Positions 12,501 through 24,725 are shown, numbered from the stretch's first letter. The stretch is 64,000 nucleotides of DNA from Allokutzneria sp. A3M-2-11 16 (GCF_024213555.1 NZ_JANAVO010000009.1:1-64000), one strand, 5' to 3'. The notes: a model not told the origin generated them from the sequence alone. Made by a program: numbers and translations.

Positions 12501-15500
12501 AGGCGGCGAGACGCGGGCGGTAGGCGACTCCGTCGCGGATGGCGATCTCGTCCTCGCCGAGTGCGGCGGCGCGGAGCACCACGTCGTCCGGCGCCTCGGT
12601 GTCCACCAGGACGAACCGGCCGGGGTGCTCGGCCTGCGCCGACCGCACCAGGCCCCACACGGCCGCCTGCGCCACGTCGGTTCCGGTCCCGCCGGGCGTC
12701 ACGATCACGGTCCGCGCGCGATCTTCGGCCAGCGCGGTTTGGACTTCCACCAACGCTTCCTGAACGTCGGCCGGACGCAGGATCGATGCCTCCGCTCCCG
12801 AAGCGGGCAGGTCGACGCGGTCCCACTGGAGTTCGTACAGGCAACCCGCGACCTGCGTGCGCGAGCGGAATGTCAACTCCCCCACGGTGATCACCGGCTG
12901 ACCAGCGAAGTCTGTCGCGTCGAGCGCGATCCCCGAGGCAGTCGGCGTGATCCGCACTCGCAGCTGTGTCGCGCCGCGGGCGTGCACGGTGACGTCACGC
13001 CACGAGAACGGCAACCGCGCAGGCGCGGCAGACAGCGTCACCAAGCCCTTGGCGTGCAAGGCTCCGTCCAGCAAGGCCGGATGCAGGTGGTAGCCGTGGA
13101 CATCCGCGGCCTCGGGCAGCTCGACCTCGACGAAGATCTCCTCGCCCCGCACCCAGACCCGCCGCAGTCCTCGGAAGAGCGGGCCGTAGTCGAACCCGTG
13201 CTCAGCGAACTTCTCGTACACCTCTTCCGCCGCAACGCTTTCCACATTGGCGGGAGGCCACTTCTCGATCACCGCCGACACGGCAGGCGAGGAGGCGAGG
13301 AGTCCGCTCGCGTGGTCTCCGATCGTGAAGGTGCCCTCGTCGTCCACGGTGATCCGGATCGGAACCGATCCAGAACCGGGCAGCACCAAGGGCTTCTGGA
13401 TGATCAGCTCGGCAACCCGGTCGCGTCCGACGTGCCGCCCGGCCTCTACGGCCAGTTCCAGGAAAGCGGTTCCGGGCAGGATGATCGTGCCGTCAACGGC
13501 GTGCTGCCCCAGCCACGGACGCGTGGCGACCGACAGGCTGCCGGTGAGCACCACTCCGCCGTCGTTGGCGATGGCGGCGCCGAGCAAAGGGTGATCGACC
13601 GGGTCGAGCCCGAGCGCCGAGGCGTCAGCGGTATCGTGGCCTGGGTCGAGCCAGTACCTGCTCCGCTGGAAGGGGTAGGTCGGCAGGTCGACCCGCCTCG
13701 CCCCGCTGCCAGCGAAGAACGCCGCCCAGTCCACTGTGGACCCGTGCGCGTGCAGCTTGCCGAGCGCCCGCACCACGGACAGCTCTTCGGAGCGCCCCAT
13801 CGCCAGGTACGCGTCGACCAACGTGCCCACCGCTCCGGGCCCCAGCTGGACGAACGCCGTCGCGCCCAACTCCCGCAATGTCCTTGTGCCGTCGGCGAAC
13901 CGAACGCACTCGCGCGCATGCCGGACCCAGTAGTCCGGCGAGGCGATCTCGGCGCCGAGCACGTCACCGGACACATTGGACACAAGGGGAATGCGCGGCT
14001 CGGCGAAGGTCAGCCCCGCGACCACCTCCCGCAACTCGTCGAGCATCGGGTCCATGCGCGCGGAGTGGAAGGCGTGGCTCACCCGCAGACGCTTCGCGCG
14101 AGGCCACCGCGCGCCGATCTCCGCCACGGCTTCGGTTTCCCCGGAGATCACCACCGCCCGGTCGCCGTTGACCGCCGCGAGGAACACGCCCGGTCGCAGC
14201 GTCGGCAGGACCTCCGCCTCCGATGCGGGAACGAACACCATCGCCCCACCCTCGGGCAGCCGCTGCATCAACCGGCCACGCGCGGCCACGAAGGTGCACG
14301 CGTCGGCGAGCGAGAGCACCCCGGCCACATGTGCGGCGGTGATCTCTCCGAGTGAGTGCCCGATCAGGAAATCCGGCCGTACACCAAGGGATTCGACCAG
14401 CCGGAACAATGCGACCCCGACCGCGAACAGAGCTGGCTGCGCGTACTCGGTGCGGTTGAGCGCGTCGTCGCCCCACATCACTTCCAGGAGCGGCCGATCG
14501 AGGTGCCTGTCCAGCTCGGCGCACACCTGCGTCAGGGCAACCTCGAAGACTGGGAAGCGCTTCGCCAGCTCGCGCCCCATCCCGACGCGCTGTGCTCCCT
14601 GGCCGGGGAAGATCACCGCGATCTTCGGCGTGCGAACCGCCTCGGCGATCTCCAGGGTTTCATCGCCCAGGACCACCGCGCGGTAGGCGAAGGAGGTGCG
14701 AGCGGTCGCGAGGGTGTACCCGACGTCGATGGGATGCGCGGAGACTGTCGACAGGCGCTCGGCCTGCGCTCGCACCGCCTCCGGGGTCGTTCCCGACACC
14801 AGCAACGGCACCACGCGGTCGTCGAGCACGCGCTCCTCGACGGGCGGAGCGGTCGCCTCTTCGAGGATGACGTGCGCGTTGGTGCCGCTGAAGCCGAAAG
14901 CCGATACCGCCGCGCGCCGCGGCCGCTCCCCCGCGGGCCAGGGCCGCGCGTCGGTCAGCAGCCGCACGTTCCCGGCCGACCAGTCCACATGGGACGAAGG
15001 CACGTCGGCGTGCAGCGTCTTCGGCATGATCTCGTTGCGCAGCGCCATGATCGCCTTGATCACGCCGCCGATCCCCGCCGCGCCCTGGGTGTGACCGATG
15101 TTGGACTTCAGCGTGCCCAGCCACAACGGCCGATCGCGATCCTGGCCATAGGTCGCCAGCAGTGCCTGCGCCTCGACCGGGTCGCCGAGCGCGGTCCCGG
15201 TGCCGTGCCCCTCCACCATGTCCACATCGGACGGTTCCAGCGAGGCGTCCGCGAGGGCGTCGGTGATCACGCGCTGCTGAGCGGGCCCGTTCGGCGCCGT
15301 GAGCCCGCTGGTGGCCCCGTCGGAGTTCACCGCAGAGCCCCGGAGCACCGCGAGCACGGGATGCCCGAGGCGCTCGGCCTCGGACAACCGCTCCACGAGC
15401 AGCATGCCGACGCCCTCGCCCCACGCGGTGCCGTCCGCCTGGTCGGAGTACGCCTTGCACCGGCCGTCCGGGGCCAGCCCGCGCTGGCGGGCGAAGTCGA

Positions 15501-16212
15501 CGAAGGCCACCGGCGAGGACATCAGCATCGCCCCGCCGACCAGCGCCATCTCGCACTCCCCGCGCCGCAGCGCCTGGGCCGCGAGGTGCAGCGCCACCAG
15601 CGACGACGAACACGCGGTGTCCACCGTGATCGCGGGCCCGCACAGCCCCAGCGCGTAGGCGATGCGGCCGGAGGCGATGCTTCCGGAGCTGCCCGCGCCG
15701 AGGTAGCCCTGGACGTCCTCCGGCTCCTGCCGCAGCCGCGACCGGTAGTCCTGGTACATCACCCCGGCGAACACCCCGGTCCGGGTGCCGCGCAGCGTGG
15801 CCGGGTCGATCCCCGCGCGCTCGATCGCCTCCCACGCCGTCTCCAGCAGCAGCCGCTGCTGCGGGTCCATGGCCAGGGCCTCGCGCGGGGAGATCCCGAA
15901 GAACGCCGCGTCGAACTCCGCGACGCCGTCGACGAAACCACCTTCGGCGACGTAGGTCGTCCCGGGGCGACCGGCGTCCGGGTGGATCAGCCGGTCCAGG
16001 TCCCAGCCGCGGTCGTCGGGGAACCCGGAGATCGCGTCCCGGCCCTCGGCCACCAGCCGCCACAGCTGCTCCGGTGAGCTCGCCCCGCCGGGATAGCGGC
16101 AGCTCATCGCCACGATGGCGATCGGCTCCCTGGTCCGCCGCAGCTCCTGGCGGGCGCGGTGCAGGTCCACCGTCACGCGGCGCAGGTAGTCCCGCAGCTT
16201 CTTCTCACTCAC
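1333..16212 (-). CDS. Modular type I polyketide synthase, three modules plus thioesterase
   Basis: This protein of 4,959 residues extends and releases a polyketide chain in the cytoplasm. The GTG start at 16212 is chosen because GGAGG lies eight bases upstream and the protein then opens with [20 protein letters not shown], a typical N-terminal docking helix; an in-frame start 24 codons earlier lacks this support. The order is docking helix, KS-AT-DH-ER-KR-ACP, KS-AT-KR-ACP, KS-AT-DH-KR-ACP, TE. There is no loading AT-ACP or KSQ, so an upstream PKS protein should supply the starter chain. None is present in the 48 kb beyond the start codon or in the 1.3 kb past the stop, and no obvious tailoring genes flank it, apart from a tautomerase-family gene divergent from it. 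All three ketosynthases keep DTACSSS and both histidines, and all three ACPs keep the GFDS serine. The product cannot be named. Confidence 0.97.
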   Translation of the reverse strand: MSEKKLRDYLRRVTVDLHRARQELRRTREPIAIVAMSCRYPGGASSPEQLWRLVAEGRDAISGFPDDRGWDLDRLIHPDAGRPGTTYVAEGGFVDGVAEFDAAFFGISPREALAMDPQQRLLLETAWEAIERAGIDPATLRGTRTGVFAGVMYQDYRSRLRQEPEDVQGYLGAGSSGSIASGRIAYALGLCGPAITVDTACSSSLVALHLAAQALRRGECEMALVGGAMLMSSPVAFVDFARQRGLAPDGRCKAYSDQADGTAWGEGVGMLLVERLSEAERLGHPVLAVLRGSAVNSDGATSGLTAPNGPAQQRVITDALADASLEPSDVDMVEGHGTGTALGDPVEAQALLATYGQDRDRPLWLGTLKSNIGHTQGAAGIGGVIKAIMALRNEIMPKTLHADVPSSHVDWSAGNVRLLTDARPWPAGERPRRAAVSAFGFSGTNAHVILEEATAPPVEERVLDDRVVPLLVSGTTPEAVRAQAERLSTVSAHPIDVGYTLATARTSFAYRAVVLGDETLEIAEAVRTPKIAVIFPGQGAQRVGMGRELAKRFPVFEVALTQVCAELDRHLDRPLLEVMWGDDALNRTEYAQPALFAVGVALFRLVESLGVRPDFLIGHSLGEITAAHVAGVLSLADACTFVAARGRLMQRLPEGGAMVFVPASEAEVLPTLRPGVFLAAVNGDRAVVISGETEAVAEIGARWPRAKRLRVSHAFHSARMDPMLDELREVVAGLTFAEPRIPLVSNVSGDVLGAEIASPDYWVRHARECVRFADGTRTLRELGATAFVQLGPGAVGTLVDAYLAMGRSEELSVVRALGKLHAHGSTVDWAAFFAGSGARRVDLPTYPFQRSRYWLDPGHDTADASALGLDPVDHPLLGAAIANDGGVVLTGSLSVATRPWLGQHAVDGTIILPGTAFLELAVEAGRHVGRDRVAELIIQKPLVLPGSGSVPIRITVDDEGTFTIGDHASGLLASSPAVSAVIEKWPPANVESVAAEEVYEKFAEHGFDYGPLFRGLRRVWVRGEEIFVEVELPEAADVHGYHLHPALLDGALHAKGLVTLSAAPARLPFSWRDVTVHARGATQLRVRITPTASGIALDATDFAGQPVITVGELTFRSRTQVAGCLYELQWDRVDLPASGAEASILRPADVQEALVEVQTALAEDRARTVIVTPGGTGTDVAQAAVWGLVRSAQAEHPGRFVLVDTEAPDDVVLRAAALGEDEIAIRDGVAYRPRLAAYSGPIGSAWRVDVTERGTLDDVSFVDVAPKSLAPGEVRIEVRAAGLNFRDVLTALGAYPGESVLGSEAAGTIVELGPGVTGFAVGDRVMGIVPASFGPAAVADHRMLVKIPRGWDFTQAASMPLAFLTAYYGLVDLASVRPGEAVLVHAAAGGVGMAAVQLARHLGCTVYGTASPAKWDVVDLPASQLASSRDLGFAERFPQVDVVLSALAGEFVDASLSLLRPGGRFVEMGKTDLRAPADGYFPFDLFETAGPARIGEMLRELVELFERGELVLSPITTWDMRRAADALRFMRDAKHIGKIVLTLPAPVDPDGTVLITGGTGALGTLVARHLVERQGRRKLVLLSRSGGTAPEIGGASVRVVACDVSDRDAVAAVLAEIPDLTTVIHTAGVLDDGVVTSLTPSRLSEVLRAKVDAAWHLHELTDGLAEFVLFSSAAGIVGGAGQANYAAANAALDALARHRQTLGLPAISLAWGLWETGMGSGVSGSDIQPLTVQQGLELFDAALTTGAAMLVPMRRRARQALVRKQSDDPLSLVRAHAAAVLGHASPSSIGVDQAFSDAGFDSLTAVELRNRLSAATGVRLPATLVFDYPTPAALAAHLAQETVTPQVVTPEESGDPIVIVGMSCRFPGGVSSPGEFWDLLRSGGDAITEPPADRGWAISATGGFLDGAYDFDAAFFGISPREALAMDPQQRVFLELCWEAVERAGIDVAALRGSRTGVFVGTSGQDYTRLLMSSSDSADLEGLIATGSTVSVISGRVAYAMGLEGPAVTLDTACSSSLVALHLAARSVRDGECSMALAGGVTIMSDPAVFTEFGRQGGVASDGRCKAFASGADGTGFAEGAGVVVIERLSDARRLGHDVLAVVRGSAMNSDGASNGLTAPNGPSQQRVIRAALSAAGLSPSDVDVVEAHGTGTALGDPIEAQAILATYGQDRDQPVLLGSVKSNIGHTQAAAGIAGVIKTVLALRHGELPSTLHVTEPTSQVDWSSGAVALLTETREWPERGRPKRAGVSSFGVSGTNAHVIIEQAPSPPAPATAAEDVPWPLSARTPKALRAMASRLSTVDGLRSADVGLTLTRRRAFEQRAVVFERSALDALAEGGEHPALVRGAASATGKIVFVFPGQGGQFPGMAKELLERSPRFASLLAECDAALRPHVEWSLLDVLHDGAELNRVDVVQPVLFSIMVSLAALWRDHGVRPDAVVGHSQGEIAAACVAGVLPLTEAARLVALRSRLYRRLSGHGAMAVISLPRAEVEARIGGRLDIAAINDPASVTVSGEPSTVDGLVAECEAEGIRAKRVPGVHVAGHSRQTERVREELLAGLANLRHSAGELPFYSTVTGDVLDGARLDAEYWYRNLRQPVLFADAIASLARDGHDVFIESSPHPMLTSSVQVVAPDAVTLSTLRRDDGARFPKALAEAFVSGVAVDWSAEFTGARVVELPPYPFEHVRYRPSGVIHQEQSVVDSWRYRVRWKPLVSKQDRPSGRWLVVAPDVNHPWIDAAAQALGEQAVVVSLAEVSAMSDYSGVLSLLALDEDTGLASTLELISVVTAPLWIATCGAVSVGRSDQDVRPTQAQLWGLGRVFGLERVEVYGGLIDLPADTGERARARLLAALAGAEDQVAVRSSATYARRLARAPLGKAKRSWTLRGTTLITGGTGAIGQMITEWALREGASRVVVLSRSASPELSRDGVTAVRCDVTDRDALAAVLAAIPDLTTVIHAAGVIEPTLLPEMDSAALERQLAAKVLGAKHLDSLVGELDAFVLFSSNSGVWGGTGQAAYAAANAHLDALAENRRARGLTATSVAWGAWAGGGMAAGEQAKRYLGRIGMRAMPASLALTALRQAVEHDDVTVSVADMDWKRFVPSYSAGRHRPFLEEFTDVEPSAEPVARSRSELLELVRANAATVLGLASSEEIPPGRAFREVGFDSVTAVDLRDRLSTALGTRLPVTVVFDHPSPAALADHLVGSVPAPEPVLSATTEPIAIVAMSCRLPGGVRGPEDLWELLSRETDAMTGFPADRGWDLSSTSTPRVGGFLDDVAGFDAAFFGISPREALAMDPQQRLLLETAWECVERAGIDPNSLKGSRTGVFVGGASQGYAGLVTEAAKGYLTTADVGSVMSGRIAYQFGLEGPALTVDTACSSSLVALHLAIKALRNGECSLALAAGVAVLLTPTVFEEFDRQGGLAADGRCKAFSDSADGTNFAEGVAVLLVERLSDAERNGHEILAVLRGSAMNSDGASNGLTSPNGPSQQRVIMAALADAGLRPSEVDHVEAHGTGTRLGDPIEAQALLATYGRDRGRPLWLGSVKSVLGHTQAVSGLAGVIKAVLAIRNGTLPATLHVTDPASTVDWSVGDVRLLTESRPWPGPRRAGVSSFGVSGTNAHVIVEQAPSVPRPPATPPPRALPWVFSARTETALRQQIERITAAADGLDPADVGLALSRRASMPHRAAVVGADVLAGVARGEPGLAIMFSGQGSQRIGMGQGLYEAYPRFAEAFDAVAAHLDRHLDRPLHDVLHDPVINETGYAQPAIFAVEVALFRLVESLGVRPSQLIGHSVGEVAAAHVGGVLSLADACELIAARGRLMQRLPVGGAMLAVRASESEVEGVAIAAVNGPTSVVLSGTADVIASQERLWSARGRRTKRLNVSHAFHSELMEPMLADFCAVVSGLTYREPSTPIVSTVDGEIASPEYWVRQVRRTVRFHDGMTRLVAQGATVFLELGPDDVLSSTDVDGVLLPVLRRDQPEDVTFARAMAELFVNGVPISLDALFPGARLASLPTYAFQHERYWPGSSLSVTLSPEHDPWLADHRVGDRLLFPATGFLDLAFQAGKGIRVAEMTLESPLVLPESGEVELRVEASEHSLVVEARGEQGWVRHATARLEPMSGPPPVEWTTWPPEGAEPVSLDGFYDRLADAGFHYGPTFRGLRTVWRRGPEVFAEVSVAPSGHRLHPALADAALHAMSLAEGASDVAGLPFVWRGASLYAEGVSEARVRLSFADGAVSMLLTDMSNRPVSTVDGLVLRPLGPRSDSLYQVDWVEVPNGCGGALPETRLVRDVYEALDLLRSWSGSRLVVLIEGANLEAAPVRGLVRSAMAEHPGRFALLDIDCAPDEIPAHAFTATEPEVALRAGRLLAPRLVRAAPEGEAKWEAESTVLITGGGGELGRTVARHLAEAHGVRHVVLLGRAEPEALDLGSTRVSTVACDVADRAALSAVLEAIPDLTAVVHAAGVVDDGALEMITPDRLAAVLAPKVDGARNLHELTRDRDLSAFVLFSSFAGVAGSAGQAAYAAANTYLDALAQHRHATGLAATSVAWGMWDGEGGMTDRLGEVERSRLARNGIIALSTVEALELFDAACAGTRPFVVAAKLGAVRREPDPTTTLELVQTHIADVLGYRGPVDPAAPLAELGFDSMTGVELRNRLSRATGVKLPATMVFDHPTPAALAEHIERPESEEDPIRTQYRRSHELGRVDEYVELLEGMSQFAPRFTTFLASPPVRLAAGPTALKLVCVPSLVPPVGTQQFAGFASAFRGRHEVWALNSPGYRAGEPLPATVSALAEHHASALQRQFGDARLLLIAHSSGGWTAHAVAEHLERIGRPALGVVLIDTFAPDQELDRRFRVAMYGRQISGFDSMAVDGPQLVAMGGYLRIFRNWRPGELSTPVLFAQATECMPEVSDLVAEGVAWRAVWPGPQTTIAVPGNHFTVVTEHAERTADVISDWIGGRSGVG
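6615..10650 (-). other. PKS module 2: KS-AT-KR-ACP (branched extender)
   Basis: KS about residues 1855-2265 has Cys2014. AT from about 2353 has RVDVVQ and GHSQGE (Ser2443), as in methylmalonyl-type ATs, but the specificity motif at 2541-2544 is VAGH, not YASH. XAGH motifs are linked with ethylmalonyl or larger extenders. KR from about 2885 has GGTGAIG and Tyr3016, lacks LDD, has Trp3008 eight residues before the tyrosine, and Gln, not His, three before it. Together these indicate an A1-type KR giving an L-configured hydroxyl. ACP carries Ser3164. Confidence 0.88.
10695..16128 (-). other. PKS module 1: KS-AT-DH-ER-KR-ACP (fully reducing, malonyl)
   Basis: Positions use the GTG start. KS residues 29-452 have Cys201, and the usual EAHGTGT reads EGHGTGT with the histidine kept. 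AT 529-815 has GHSLGE with Ser620 and the malonyl signature HAFH at 713-716. DH from about 870 has His904 in HAVDG....P and Asp1049 in DGALH. ER about 1250-1543 has the NADPH loop [11 protein letters not shown] near 1384. KR from about 1549 has GGTGALG, LDD at 1630-1632 (B-type, D-configured alcohol) and Tyr1685. ACP carries Ser1802. The inferred product of this module is a saturated CH2-CH2 unit. Confidence 0.9.
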
Positions 16213-16328
16213 CGAGCACGCCTCCCTGGGACGTGGTCGAGCAGCCAGCCGCGGTGGCGGGCCCCCGGCCCGCGCGCACAGCATAAGCGTCGCGCACGCG
16301 CCTGGGGTAACACTTGTGTGACCGCGGC

Positions 16329-16340
16329 TAGGCTGATCGA
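16329..16340 (+). promoter_or_regulatory. -10 box TAGGCT, leaderless promoter
   Basis: TAGGCT at 16329-16334 is followed by six bases and the GTG start at 16341. No ribosome binding site is present. The 128-base gap to the divergent PKS start at 16212 must also hold the PKS promoter, which I could not pin down. Confidence 0.5.
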
Positions 16341-16691
16341 GTGCCCCTCGTGGAAGTCACTCATGCTCCCAGCGTCCCCGAGCGCACGCTCCGTGATCTC
16401 GGGTCCGTGCTGCCGCACCTGGTGTCGGTGGCCGTGGAGTGCCCGGAGGAGCCGTACGACGGTGATCTCCAGCCCGGCGACGTGGAGATCCGCTTCCGCG
16501 CGCACGGCCCCTTCGACCGCTGCGGCCTGCCCGTGGTGATCGAGGTCCGCTCGAAGTGGTTCGCGAGCCGCGCCGCCGACCGCCAGGACCGCGTCGACGG
16601 ACTGCACGAGGCCATCGCCACCGCGACCGGGCTCAGCGACTTCGGCGTCTACCTGTCACTCCCCGTCGCCGCATGGGCCCAGGACCACTAG
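16341..16691 (+). CDS. Tautomerase superfamily protein (putative)
   Basis: This 116-residue protein begins [10 protein letters not shown] proline directly after the initiator methionine, at the start of a first beta strand, is the hallmark of the 4-oxalocrotonate tautomerase superfamily, in which Pro1 is the catalytic base. The length and the later strand [12 protein letters not shown], followed by a helix ([13 protein letters not shown]), fit the larger 5-carboxymethyl-2-hydroxymuconate-isomerase-like members. The substrate cannot be predicted. It is divergent from the PKS, with 128 bases between the starts, so shared regulation is possible but unproven. A GTG start is used, probably on a leaderless mRNA. 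The assignment rests on the N-terminus and size, so other small enzyme families remain possible. Confidence 0.6.
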   Translation: MPLVEVTHAPSVPERTLRDLGSVLPHLVSVAVECPEEPYDGDLQPGDVEIRFRAHGPFDRCGLPVVIEVRSKWFASRAADRQDRVDGLHEAIATATGLSDFGVYLSLPVAAWAQDH

Positions 16692-16697
16692 CCCCCG

Positions 16698-17075
16698 TCC
16701 TGCAAGCCCTCGGGTACGCCGGTCTTCAAGTACCCCCAACCCCCGCCCCAACAGTCTTCAACGACGACAAACCCCCAGGCGGTGTTCGGGGTTGGTGGTG
16801 GTTAACGATGATCGAGCGGGGGGGTTGGGGGTACTTGAAGACACCCCAACCCCGGGCGGCACCGTCACCAGAACCTCAGCTCAACCACTTACAGGACACG
16901 CGGTAGCCCCCACCCCTCATCCCGCGCTGAGGCCGCCAAGATCTCCCGTTTCGTACTCTTGCCGGGTTTTGGGAGCGCTCTCTTCCCCGCTATGAGTACG
17001 AAACGGGAGATCTCTAGGTTGAGGCCGCCTCGCGTTGGGTCTGGGGGCGGTTGGGATGCATGGGTTCAGTTTACG
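16698..17075. repeat. Composite intergenic repeat region, copy A
   Basis: No gene is supported between 16692 and 17099. Three nested elements are visible. GTCCTGCAAG (16698-16707) faces CTTACAGGAC (16888-16897). A GGTCTTCAAGTACCCCCAACCCCC arm near 16720 is mirrored by an arm ending CTTGAAGAC near 16841. GATCTCCCGTTTCGTACTC near 16940 is mirrored by GAGTACGAAACGGGAGATC near 16994, around a core with GGGAGCGCTCTCTTCCCCG. GCATGGGTTCAGTTTACGTG follows near 17058. The same pieces recur at 53965-54285, and the CTTCAAG arms at 56558-56697. Transcribed, the arms could act as terminators. Confidence 0.7.
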
Positions 17076-17099
17076 TGATGGGCAGCCACGGTTCTGGCG

Positions 17100-18428
17100 T
17101 TAAGGCAAGAGCAGTCCCCAGTAGAAGGCCCAGGGTACGAACAATGCGCCGCCGGTCAGCAAGATGGTGCGACGGATGCGAGCGCCCATTCCGGCCTCGG
17201 CCAGCTCACGCCCGGTGCGCAGCACGGTCAGCACGAGTAGCACCACGACACCAGCGGAGAGCAGCTGCATGCCGAGCCACGGGAGCGTGCGCCCGAACAC
17301 CAGCGGGCCCAACGGCAGTTTCCCGTTGGTGAGCAACAAGAACACGTACACCATCCACCCGCCCACCACGGCGAGGGCGGCCGAGGCGAGCCAGGGCGCG
17401 AGGCTCCCCGGACCGGGCCGCCACCGCCGCACGAAACCGCTCAGCACGTAGCCGAGGAACGCCAGCACGAGCACCGCGAACACGGTGATCTGGACCTTGC
17501 CGGTCTCCCACTCCGCGAGCGGTTCGAGCGGCCTGGTCGTCACGTCCTGGTGCGGCGCGGGATCGGCGCTGCTGGACGTGGGCAGATCGCGCACCCAGGA
17601 GCCGACGAGCTCGGCGTAACCCGGCACGAGTTCGGGAAGGCGTTCGAAGCCGGTGATCGTCCGGTGCGCGGCGTGCTCGCCGTCGGGGAACACGCGCAGC
17701 GTGTGCCGCCGCACGTTCTCCTGGAAGACCCGCAGGCTCTCGCCGGGCGGGGTGAGCCGATCCTTGGCACCCCAGATCCCGAGCGTGGGCTGCTTCAGCC
17801 GCCGCAGCACCGGAACCGGGTCGTAGGCCGCCTCCGGAAACAGTCCATTGTGGACGATCTGGCGCATTCCCTTGTCCGCGATGGCGTCCACCATGGAGCC
17901 GGACACCCCCATGCGCACGAGGCGTTCCCGCACCGCCCAAGCCTGCTGGTGGCTAGGAGTACCACCGTTGGCGCCCACGGTGATCAGGAAGGCCACGTCG
18001 TCGGAGCGCGAGGCGGCCAGCGGCGCAGTCCACCCGCCCTCCGACAAGCCCCACAACCCGACCCGCGCGGGATCGACCTCGGGCCGCGCGCGAAGCACAC
18101 GGAACGCGGTCAACGCGTCATTGGCGAGCTGCGAATAGTCGCGCTGCGACTGGGAATAGCCGACTGTGCGCTTGTCGTAGAGCAGCGCGACGATGCCCTG
18201 CCGCGCGAACGCCTCGGCGACGTGCTGGTACTGCGCGCGCTTGCCGGGCCCTGATCCGTGCACGAGCACGACACCGGGATGCGGGCCCGCGCCGGGCGGG
18301 ACGAAGAGCGACGCGGGCGTCTTGACGTCGCCCAGGTCGAGGGTCAGGTCGGCGGCGTGGGCCGCGGCGGGGAAGACGAACAGCGCGACCAACCCGATCA
18401 GGGCTGCGCGTTTGCGTTGGAGCAGCAC
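17100..18428 (-). CDS. Alpha/beta hydrolase with signal peptide and C-terminal membrane domain
   Basis: The GTG start at 18428 is preceded by AAAGGAG eight bases upstream and opens a clear signal peptide (positive LLQRKR, hydrophobic core, AAAHA cleavage site near residue 26). The 442-residue protein has an alpha/beta-hydrolase fold with the oxyanion segment VHGSGPG (about 56-62), nucleophile Ser129 in GLSEGG, an acid in GAKDRLTPP and a histidine in DGEHAAHR. This is a dienelactone-hydrolase or peptidase-S9-like arrangement. The last ~120 residues hold about four transmembrane helices, so the hydrolase domain is probably tethered outside the cytoplasmic membrane. The substrate is unknown. It lies downstream of the ArsR gene on the same strand, but a strong hairpin separates them. 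Confidence 0.8.
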   Translation of the reverse strand: MLLQRKRAALIGLVALFVFPAAAHAADLTLDLGDVKTPASLFVPPGAGPHPGVVLVHGSGPGKRAQYQHVAEAFARQGIVALLYDKRTVGYSQSQRDYSQLANDALTAFRVLRARPEVDPARVGLWGLSEGGWTAPLAASRSDDVAFLITVGANGGTPSHQQAWAVRERLVRMGVSGSMVDAIADKGMRQIVHNGLFPEAAYDPVPVLRRLKQPTLGIWGAKDRLTPPGESLRVFQENVRRHTLRVFPDGEHAAHRTITGFERLPELVPGYAELVGSWVRDLPTSSSADPAPHQDVTTRPLEPLAEWETGKVQITVFAVLVLAFLGYVLSGFVRRWRPGPGSLAPWLASAALAVVGGWMVYVFLLLTNGKLPLGPLVFGRTLPWLGMQLLSAGVVVLLVLTVLRTGRELAEAGMGARIRRTILLTGGALFVPWAFYWGLLLP

Positions 18429-18486
18429 GAAGTGCTCTCCTTTCCGTGGAAGTGCGTACCTCAGGCGTGATCGTGCGGATTTCCTC

Positions 18487-18520
18487 TCCGGGACACCGAG
18501 CGGCAACTCGGTGTCCCGGA
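18487..18520. terminator. Hairpin terminator, 14-bp perfect stem
   Basis: TCCGGGACACCGAG at 18487-18500 pairs perfectly with CTCGGTGTCCCGGA at 18507-18520 across a six-base loop. It lies in the 101-base gap between the ArsR stop and the hydrolase start. A T-rich tract (CCCTTTTTCT) follows on the + strand. On the minus strand it would end the ArsR transcript without a U-tract, which is common in actinobacteria. Confidence 0.7.
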
Positions 18521-18529
18521 CCCTTTTTC

Positions 18530-19099
18530 TCAGTCCTCCTCGGGCAGCGGCGCCGGGAAGGCGATGAACCTGGTGAGGATGCGGCGCGCACCCGGCGGAG
18601 CGTCCTCTTCGGACGGTTGGAAGCGCTTCATCAGCGCGATGTACTCCTCGAAGAACTCCATCAGCTGCTCACCGGTGACGCGGATGGAGCCGCGCGAGTA
18701 CGGCACCGCGTCGCCCCACTCGCCGAGGGAGTCCCGCTGCGCCTGGAACCGCGCGAACAGCTCCAGGTCGGCGGCGAACTGCTGCTGGTTCATCTCGTCG
18801 AGCAGCGCGCTCATCTCCGGGGTCTGCGCGCTGCGCCTGGGGAACCGCAGGTCCTTGGGCGGCGAGCGCCACCACCGCTCCCGCCCCTTGGCCAGCTCGG
18901 GTGCCTCCTCGATGAACCCGTGCTCGGCCAGCTGCCGCAGGTGGTAGCTGGTCGCCCCGGTGTTCTCGCCGAGCGCCTTGGCCAGCGAGGTCGAGGTCGC
19001 GGGCCCGCGCTCGGACAGCATCCGCAGGATGCTCTGGCGCAGCGGGTGCGCGAGCGTCCGCAGCGCGTCCGGATCGGTGATCTCCCTCGGCTCGGCCAT
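18530..19099 (-). CDS. ArsR-family helix-turn-helix transcriptional regulator
   Basis: This 189-residue protein has an N-terminal winged helix of the ArsR type: DALRTLAHPLRQSILRMLSE (about 10-29), TSTSLAKALGENTGATSYHLRQLAEHGFIEE (recognition helix near 48-60) and a wing followed by RERWWRSPP. The C-terminal half (about 90-189) is helical and may mediate dimerisation or ligand sensing. No metal-binding CVC motif is present, so it is unlikely to be a metal sensor. The upstream region contains inverted repeats overlapping its own promoter, which suggests autoregulation. The gene follows the ECF sigma gene on the same strand, 36 bases downstream, but has its own promoter. Confidence 0.85.
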   Translation of the reverse strand: MAEPREITDPDALRTLAHPLRQSILRMLSERGPATSTSLAKALGENTGATSYHLRQLAEHGFIEEAPELAKGRERWWRSPPKDLRFPRRSAQTPEMSALLDEMNQQQFAADLELFARFQAQRDSLGEWGDAVPYSRGSIRVTGEQLMEFFEEYIALMKRFQPSEEDAPPGARRILTRFIAFPAPLPEED

Positions 19100-19100
19100 A

Positions 19101-19136
19101 GTTACAAACTAGCCTTTGCAAAGCCGGGTTTGCAAC
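19101..19136 (-). promoter_or_regulatory. Promoter and candidate operator of the ArsR gene
   Basis: Reading the minus strand, TTGCAA (-35), an 18-base spacer, TAGTTT (-10 at 19111-19106) and six bases precede the ATG at 19099, giving a leaderless promoter. GTTACAAAC (19101-19109) and GTTTGCAAC (19128-19136) form an imperfect inverted repeat, with a TTTGCAAA palindrome between them. This is a good candidate autoregulatory site, inferred from position. Confidence 0.6.
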
Positions 19137-20311
19137 TACGTGGGCCGCTTCCGCCGCAACAGGTCCCGGTCGGCCACGTGCTCGGCCAGCTCGATCGCCG
19201 TGTCGTAGGCGCGCACCGCCTCCGCGTCCCGGCCGAGGCGGTGCAGCAGGTCGGCCCGGACGGCGTGGAACAGGTGGTAGCGGTCGAGATCGAGCGCGTC
19301 GACCAGCTCCAGTCCAGCCGCGGGCCCCTCGACCTCGGCGACGGCGACGGCTCGGTTCAAAGCGACGACGGGGCTCGGGGTGACCGCGAGCAGCTGGTCG
19401 TAGAGCAGCACCACCTGGTGCCAGTCGGTCGGCGCGTCACTGTGCACCGCGTTGATCGCGGCCTGGATCTGGTAGGGCCCGGGTTGGTTGCGGCGCAAGC
19501 ACATCCGCACCAGCGCCTGCCCCTCGGCGATGAGCCCGGAGTCCCACAGCTCACGGTCCTGGTCGGCCAGCAGGACCAGCTCCCCCGCGCCCGTGGCGCG
19601 CGCGGCCCGGCGCGACTCGACCAGCAGCATCAGCGCCAGCAGCCCGGTCACCTCGGGCTCGTCCGGCATCAGCCCGGCGAGCTGCCTGCCGAGCCGGATC
19701 GCCTCACCGCACAACGGTTCCCGGCCCGCCGCGTACCCCTCGGTGAAGATCAGGTAGACCACGGCCAGCACCGCGCGCAGCCGGTCGGGCAGGTCGGCGT
19801 CGCGGGGCACCCGGTACGGGATGCGCGCGTCCCGGATCTTGCCCTTGGCCCGGACCAGCCGCTGCGCCATCGTCGCCTCGGGCACCAGGAACGCGCGGGC
19901 GATCTCCGCCGTGGACAGCCCGCCGAGCAGCCGCAGCGTCAACGCGACCCGGGCGGCCGGGGCCAGCGCGGGATGGCAGCAGGTGAAGATCAGCCGGAGC
20001 CGTTCGTCGCGCACGGGTCCCTCCTCCGGAGGCTCGCTCCCCGCGTGCAGCAGCGCGGCCTCGGCGTGCCGTTGGTCCCGCGTGGCCTCCCGCCGCAGCC
20101 GGTCGAGGGCGCGGTTGCGGGCGGTGGTGATGATCCATCCGGCCGGGCTCGGCGGCAGGCCGTCCTCCGGCCACTTCCGCAGCGCCACGGCGAAGGCGTC
20201 CTGGACCGCCTCCTCGGCGATGTCGATATCGCCGAAGACACGGACCAGGACCGACACCGCGCGCCCGTACTCCTGAGAGAAGATGAGCGCGATGTCTGTG
20301 CTCAACAGCAC
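19136..20311 (-). CDS. ECF RNA polymerase sigma factor, ECF42-like with C-terminal extension
   Basis: The 391-residue protein starts with region 2 (about residues 10-75: [38 protein letters not shown]), followed by [17 protein letters not shown]. Region 4 (about 105-165) has [34 protein letters not shown] long C-terminal extension (about 170-391) is rich in helical repeat-like segments, typical of group ECF42, in which a DGPF/YCII gene is a conserved partner and no classical anti-sigma factor is found. The partner lies immediately upstream. The start is GTG at 20311, four bases after the partner's stop, so translation is probably coupled. A TTG two codons later is an alternative. Target promoters are unknown. 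Confidence 0.88.
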   Translation of the reverse strand: MLLSTDIALIFSQEYGRAVSVLVRVFGDIDIAEEAVQDAFAVALRKWPEDGLPPSPAGWIITTARNRALDRLRREATRDQRHAEAALLHAGSEPPEEGPVRDERLRLIFTCCHPALAPAARVALTLRLLGGLSTAEIARAFLVPEATMAQRLVRAKGKIRDARIPYRVPRDADLPDRLRAVLAVVYLIFTEGYAAGREPLCGEAIRLGRQLAGLMPDEPEVTGLLALMLLVESRRAARATGAGELVLLADQDRELWDSGLIAEGQALVRMCLRRNQPGPYQIQAAINAVHSDAPTDWHQVVLLYDQLLAVTPSPVVALNRAVAVAEVEGPAAGLELVDALDLDRYHLFHAVRADLLHRLGRDAEAVRAYDTAIELAEHVADRDLLRRKRPT

Positions 20312-20315
20312 GGGT

Positions 20316-20666
20316 TCAGCAGGACCCGTGCTGCATCGGCCGCACCTCGATGGGCAGCGTGATCACCTTCGCCAGCCGCCTGCCCCACTCCAACGCCTCG
20401 TCCAGGTCGGCGGCGCGGATGATGGTGAACCCGCCCAGGTGCTCGCGGCCCTCGGTGAAGGGCCCGTCGGTGACCAGCACCTCGTCCCCCTTGGAGCGCA
20501 GCACGGTCGCGGTGCCCGGCTCGTGCATGCCACCGGCGAAGACCCAGGCGCCCTTGGCCCGCATCTCCTCGTTGAGCGCGTCCAGCTGGCGCATGATCGG
20601 CTCCAGCACCTCGGGGGCGGGAGCGGGACCATCGGGCTGGTAGATGCTGAGCATGTACTGCTTCAC
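20316..20666 (-). CDS. YCII/DGPF domain protein (ECF42 partner)
   Basis: This small protein of 116 residues carries the diagnostic segment [19 protein letters not shown] around residues 69-87, plus a YCII-type beta-alpha-beta fold ([10 protein letters not shown] at the start, [11 protein letters not shown] near the end). The GTG start at 20666 is chosen because GGAGG lies six bases upstream; longer readings run through the divergent promoter region. The gene is followed four bases later by the ECF42 sigma factor, the arrangement that defines this group. DGPF proteins are known to accompany ECF42 factors, but their biochemical role is unresolved and there is no evidence here that this one is an anti-sigma factor. 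Confidence 0.85.
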   Translation of the reverse strand: MKQYMLSIYQPDGPAPAPEVLEPIMRQLDALNEEMRAKGAWVFAGGMHEPGTATVLRSKGDEVLVTDGPFTEGREHLGGFTIIRAADLDEALEWGRRLAKVITLPIEVRPMQHGSC

Positions 20667-20751
20667 TGCGTGCCTCCAACGGCTCGTTCGGGCAGTTCCA
20701 CCCTCTACACGAACGCCGGGGACGCAAATCGACACACACGGGGAGGCGAAT

Positions 20752-21213
20752 TTGAGCACCGCGCTGATCATCGGGGACCTCCAGCGGGGCATCACGGGCA
20801 ACTACCCGTTCACCAGGCAGGTCCTGCCGCCGGACAGCGAGCTGCTGCGGTCGTTCTACGAGGCCGGGGACGCCTTCCACGAGGGATCGGGCGGGACGGA
20901 ACTGGACCTGCCGGTCGCCGATGAGGACGTCGTCGTGCTGAAACGCCGGGCCAGCGCGTTCGCCGGTACCGATCTCGACCTGGTGCTCCGCGCCCGCGGC
21001 GTCGACACCCTCGCGATCGCCGGGGTCGCGACCAGCGCGATGGTGGCCGCGACGGCCTACGACGCGGCGGACCGCGGATACCGGGTGACCGTGCTCCGCG
21101 ACGGGTGCGCCGACGGCGACCAGGCGATGCACGACTTCTTCGTGGACGCCGTCTTCCCCAGCCGGGGCTTCGAGGTGGTGTCCTGCGCCGACTGGGCGCT
21201 CTACAGCGCGTAG
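20752..21213 (+). CDS. Isochorismatase-family hydrolase, shortened and cysteine-less
   Basis: The start is TTG at 20752 with GGGGAGG five bases upstream. The 153-residue product begins STALIIGDLQRG and contains FHEGSGGTELDLP, VVLKRRASAFAGTDLDLVLRARGVDTLAIAGVATS and VLRDGCADGD, all typical of the isochorismatase-like family (acid, lysine and cis-peptide segments). Two points are odd. The usual 30-40 residues between the first strand and the lid (ordinarily containing a V.VRV..R strand) are missing, because LPPDSELLRSFYEAGDAF follows directly. The catalytic cysteine position in GVATSAM is not cysteine, although that is common in one subfamily. It may be inactive. The gene ends overlapping the convergent PH-domain gene by 13 bases. 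Confidence 0.75.
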   Translation: MSTALIIGDLQRGITGNYPFTRQVLPPDSELLRSFYEAGDAFHEGSGGTELDLPVADEDVVVLKRRASAFAGTDLDLVLRARGVDTLAIAGVATSAMVAATAYDAADRGYRVTVLRDGCADGDQAMHDFFVDAVFPSRGFEVVSCADWALYSA

Positions 21214-21575
21214 TGGGCGATCATCCGGCTCAGCTCGGTGATGTCGGAGCTGCCCTTGAACTCCAGCCGGACCTTGCCGAGGCCGCTGAACCACAGCTCC
21301 AGCTCGGCGTCGAGGTCGAAGGTGCCCGCGGTCTCCACCGAGAACGCCTGGATCTTGCCGTACGGCAACGAGGTGAAGTCGCGCTTCTTGCCGGTGATCC
21401 CCTGGACGTTGACCGCGATCAACCGTTTGGTGGTGAAGGCCACGAAGTCGCGGACCGACTTGAACGCGGCCACGACCTCCTCACCAGGGATGATCAGGGG
21501 GCCGATCGACCCGAGGACGTCTTCCACCCGACACGGGGACAGCTTGAAAACCGACGCCTTCTGGAAGTCAATCAT
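21201..21575 (-). CDS. Bacterial PH-domain protein
   Basis: The 124-residue protein (MIDFQKASVFKL...) matches the bacterial pleckstrin-homology type found in YvbH-like proteins. It shows alternating short beta strands (EEVVAAFKSVRDFVAFTTKRLIAVNVQ, RDFTSLPYGKIQAFSVETAG, ELELWFSG, KVRLEFKG) and a C-terminal helix (DITELSRMIAHYAL). No signal peptide or membrane segment is seen, so it should be cytoplasmic. Its function is unknown. The ATG at 21575 is the natural start; the open frame continues upstream only as antisense of the glycyl-tRNA synthetase gene. The coding end overlaps the isochorismatase-family gene tail to tail. It is divergent from the glyS-type gene, with 66 bases between the starts. 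Confidence 0.8.
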   Translation of the reverse strand: MIDFQKASVFKLSPCRVEDVLGSIGPLIIPGEEVVAAFKSVRDFVAFTTKRLIAVNVQGITGKKRDFTSLPYGKIQAFSVETAGTFDLDAELELWFSGLGKVRLEFKGSSDITELSRMIAHYAL

Positions 21576-21641
21576 GGGACCACCGTAGCGTTCACAACAG
21601 CGTTCACCACGACCCGACCGGACCGATCGAGGAAACACACC

Positions 21642-24635
<2,994 letters not shown>

Positions 24636-24642
24636 GCCCGTC

Positions 24643-24678
24643 CCGGCGCCGCCCCGTCGATCACGGGCGGCGCCGGGC
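24643..24678 (+). terminator. Rho-independent-like terminator of glyQS
   Basis: CCCGGCGCCGCC (24643-24654) pairs perfectly with GGCGGCGCCGGG (24667-24678) over a 12-base loop, seven bases after the glyQS stop codon. A weak T-containing tail (CCGTCTTCTT) follows. Confidence 0.8.
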
Positions 24679-24725
24679 CGTCTTCTTGCACGGGTTTGAC
24701 CAGCGCTACTACTTTCTGACTCACC

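Noticed and set aside
14820-16128. KS1 considered as an inactive or loading (KSQ-like) domain because EAHGTGT reads EGHGTGT.
   Set aside because: The active cysteine (Cys201) and both histidines are kept, and a docking helix precedes it, so it is an ordinary extending KS.
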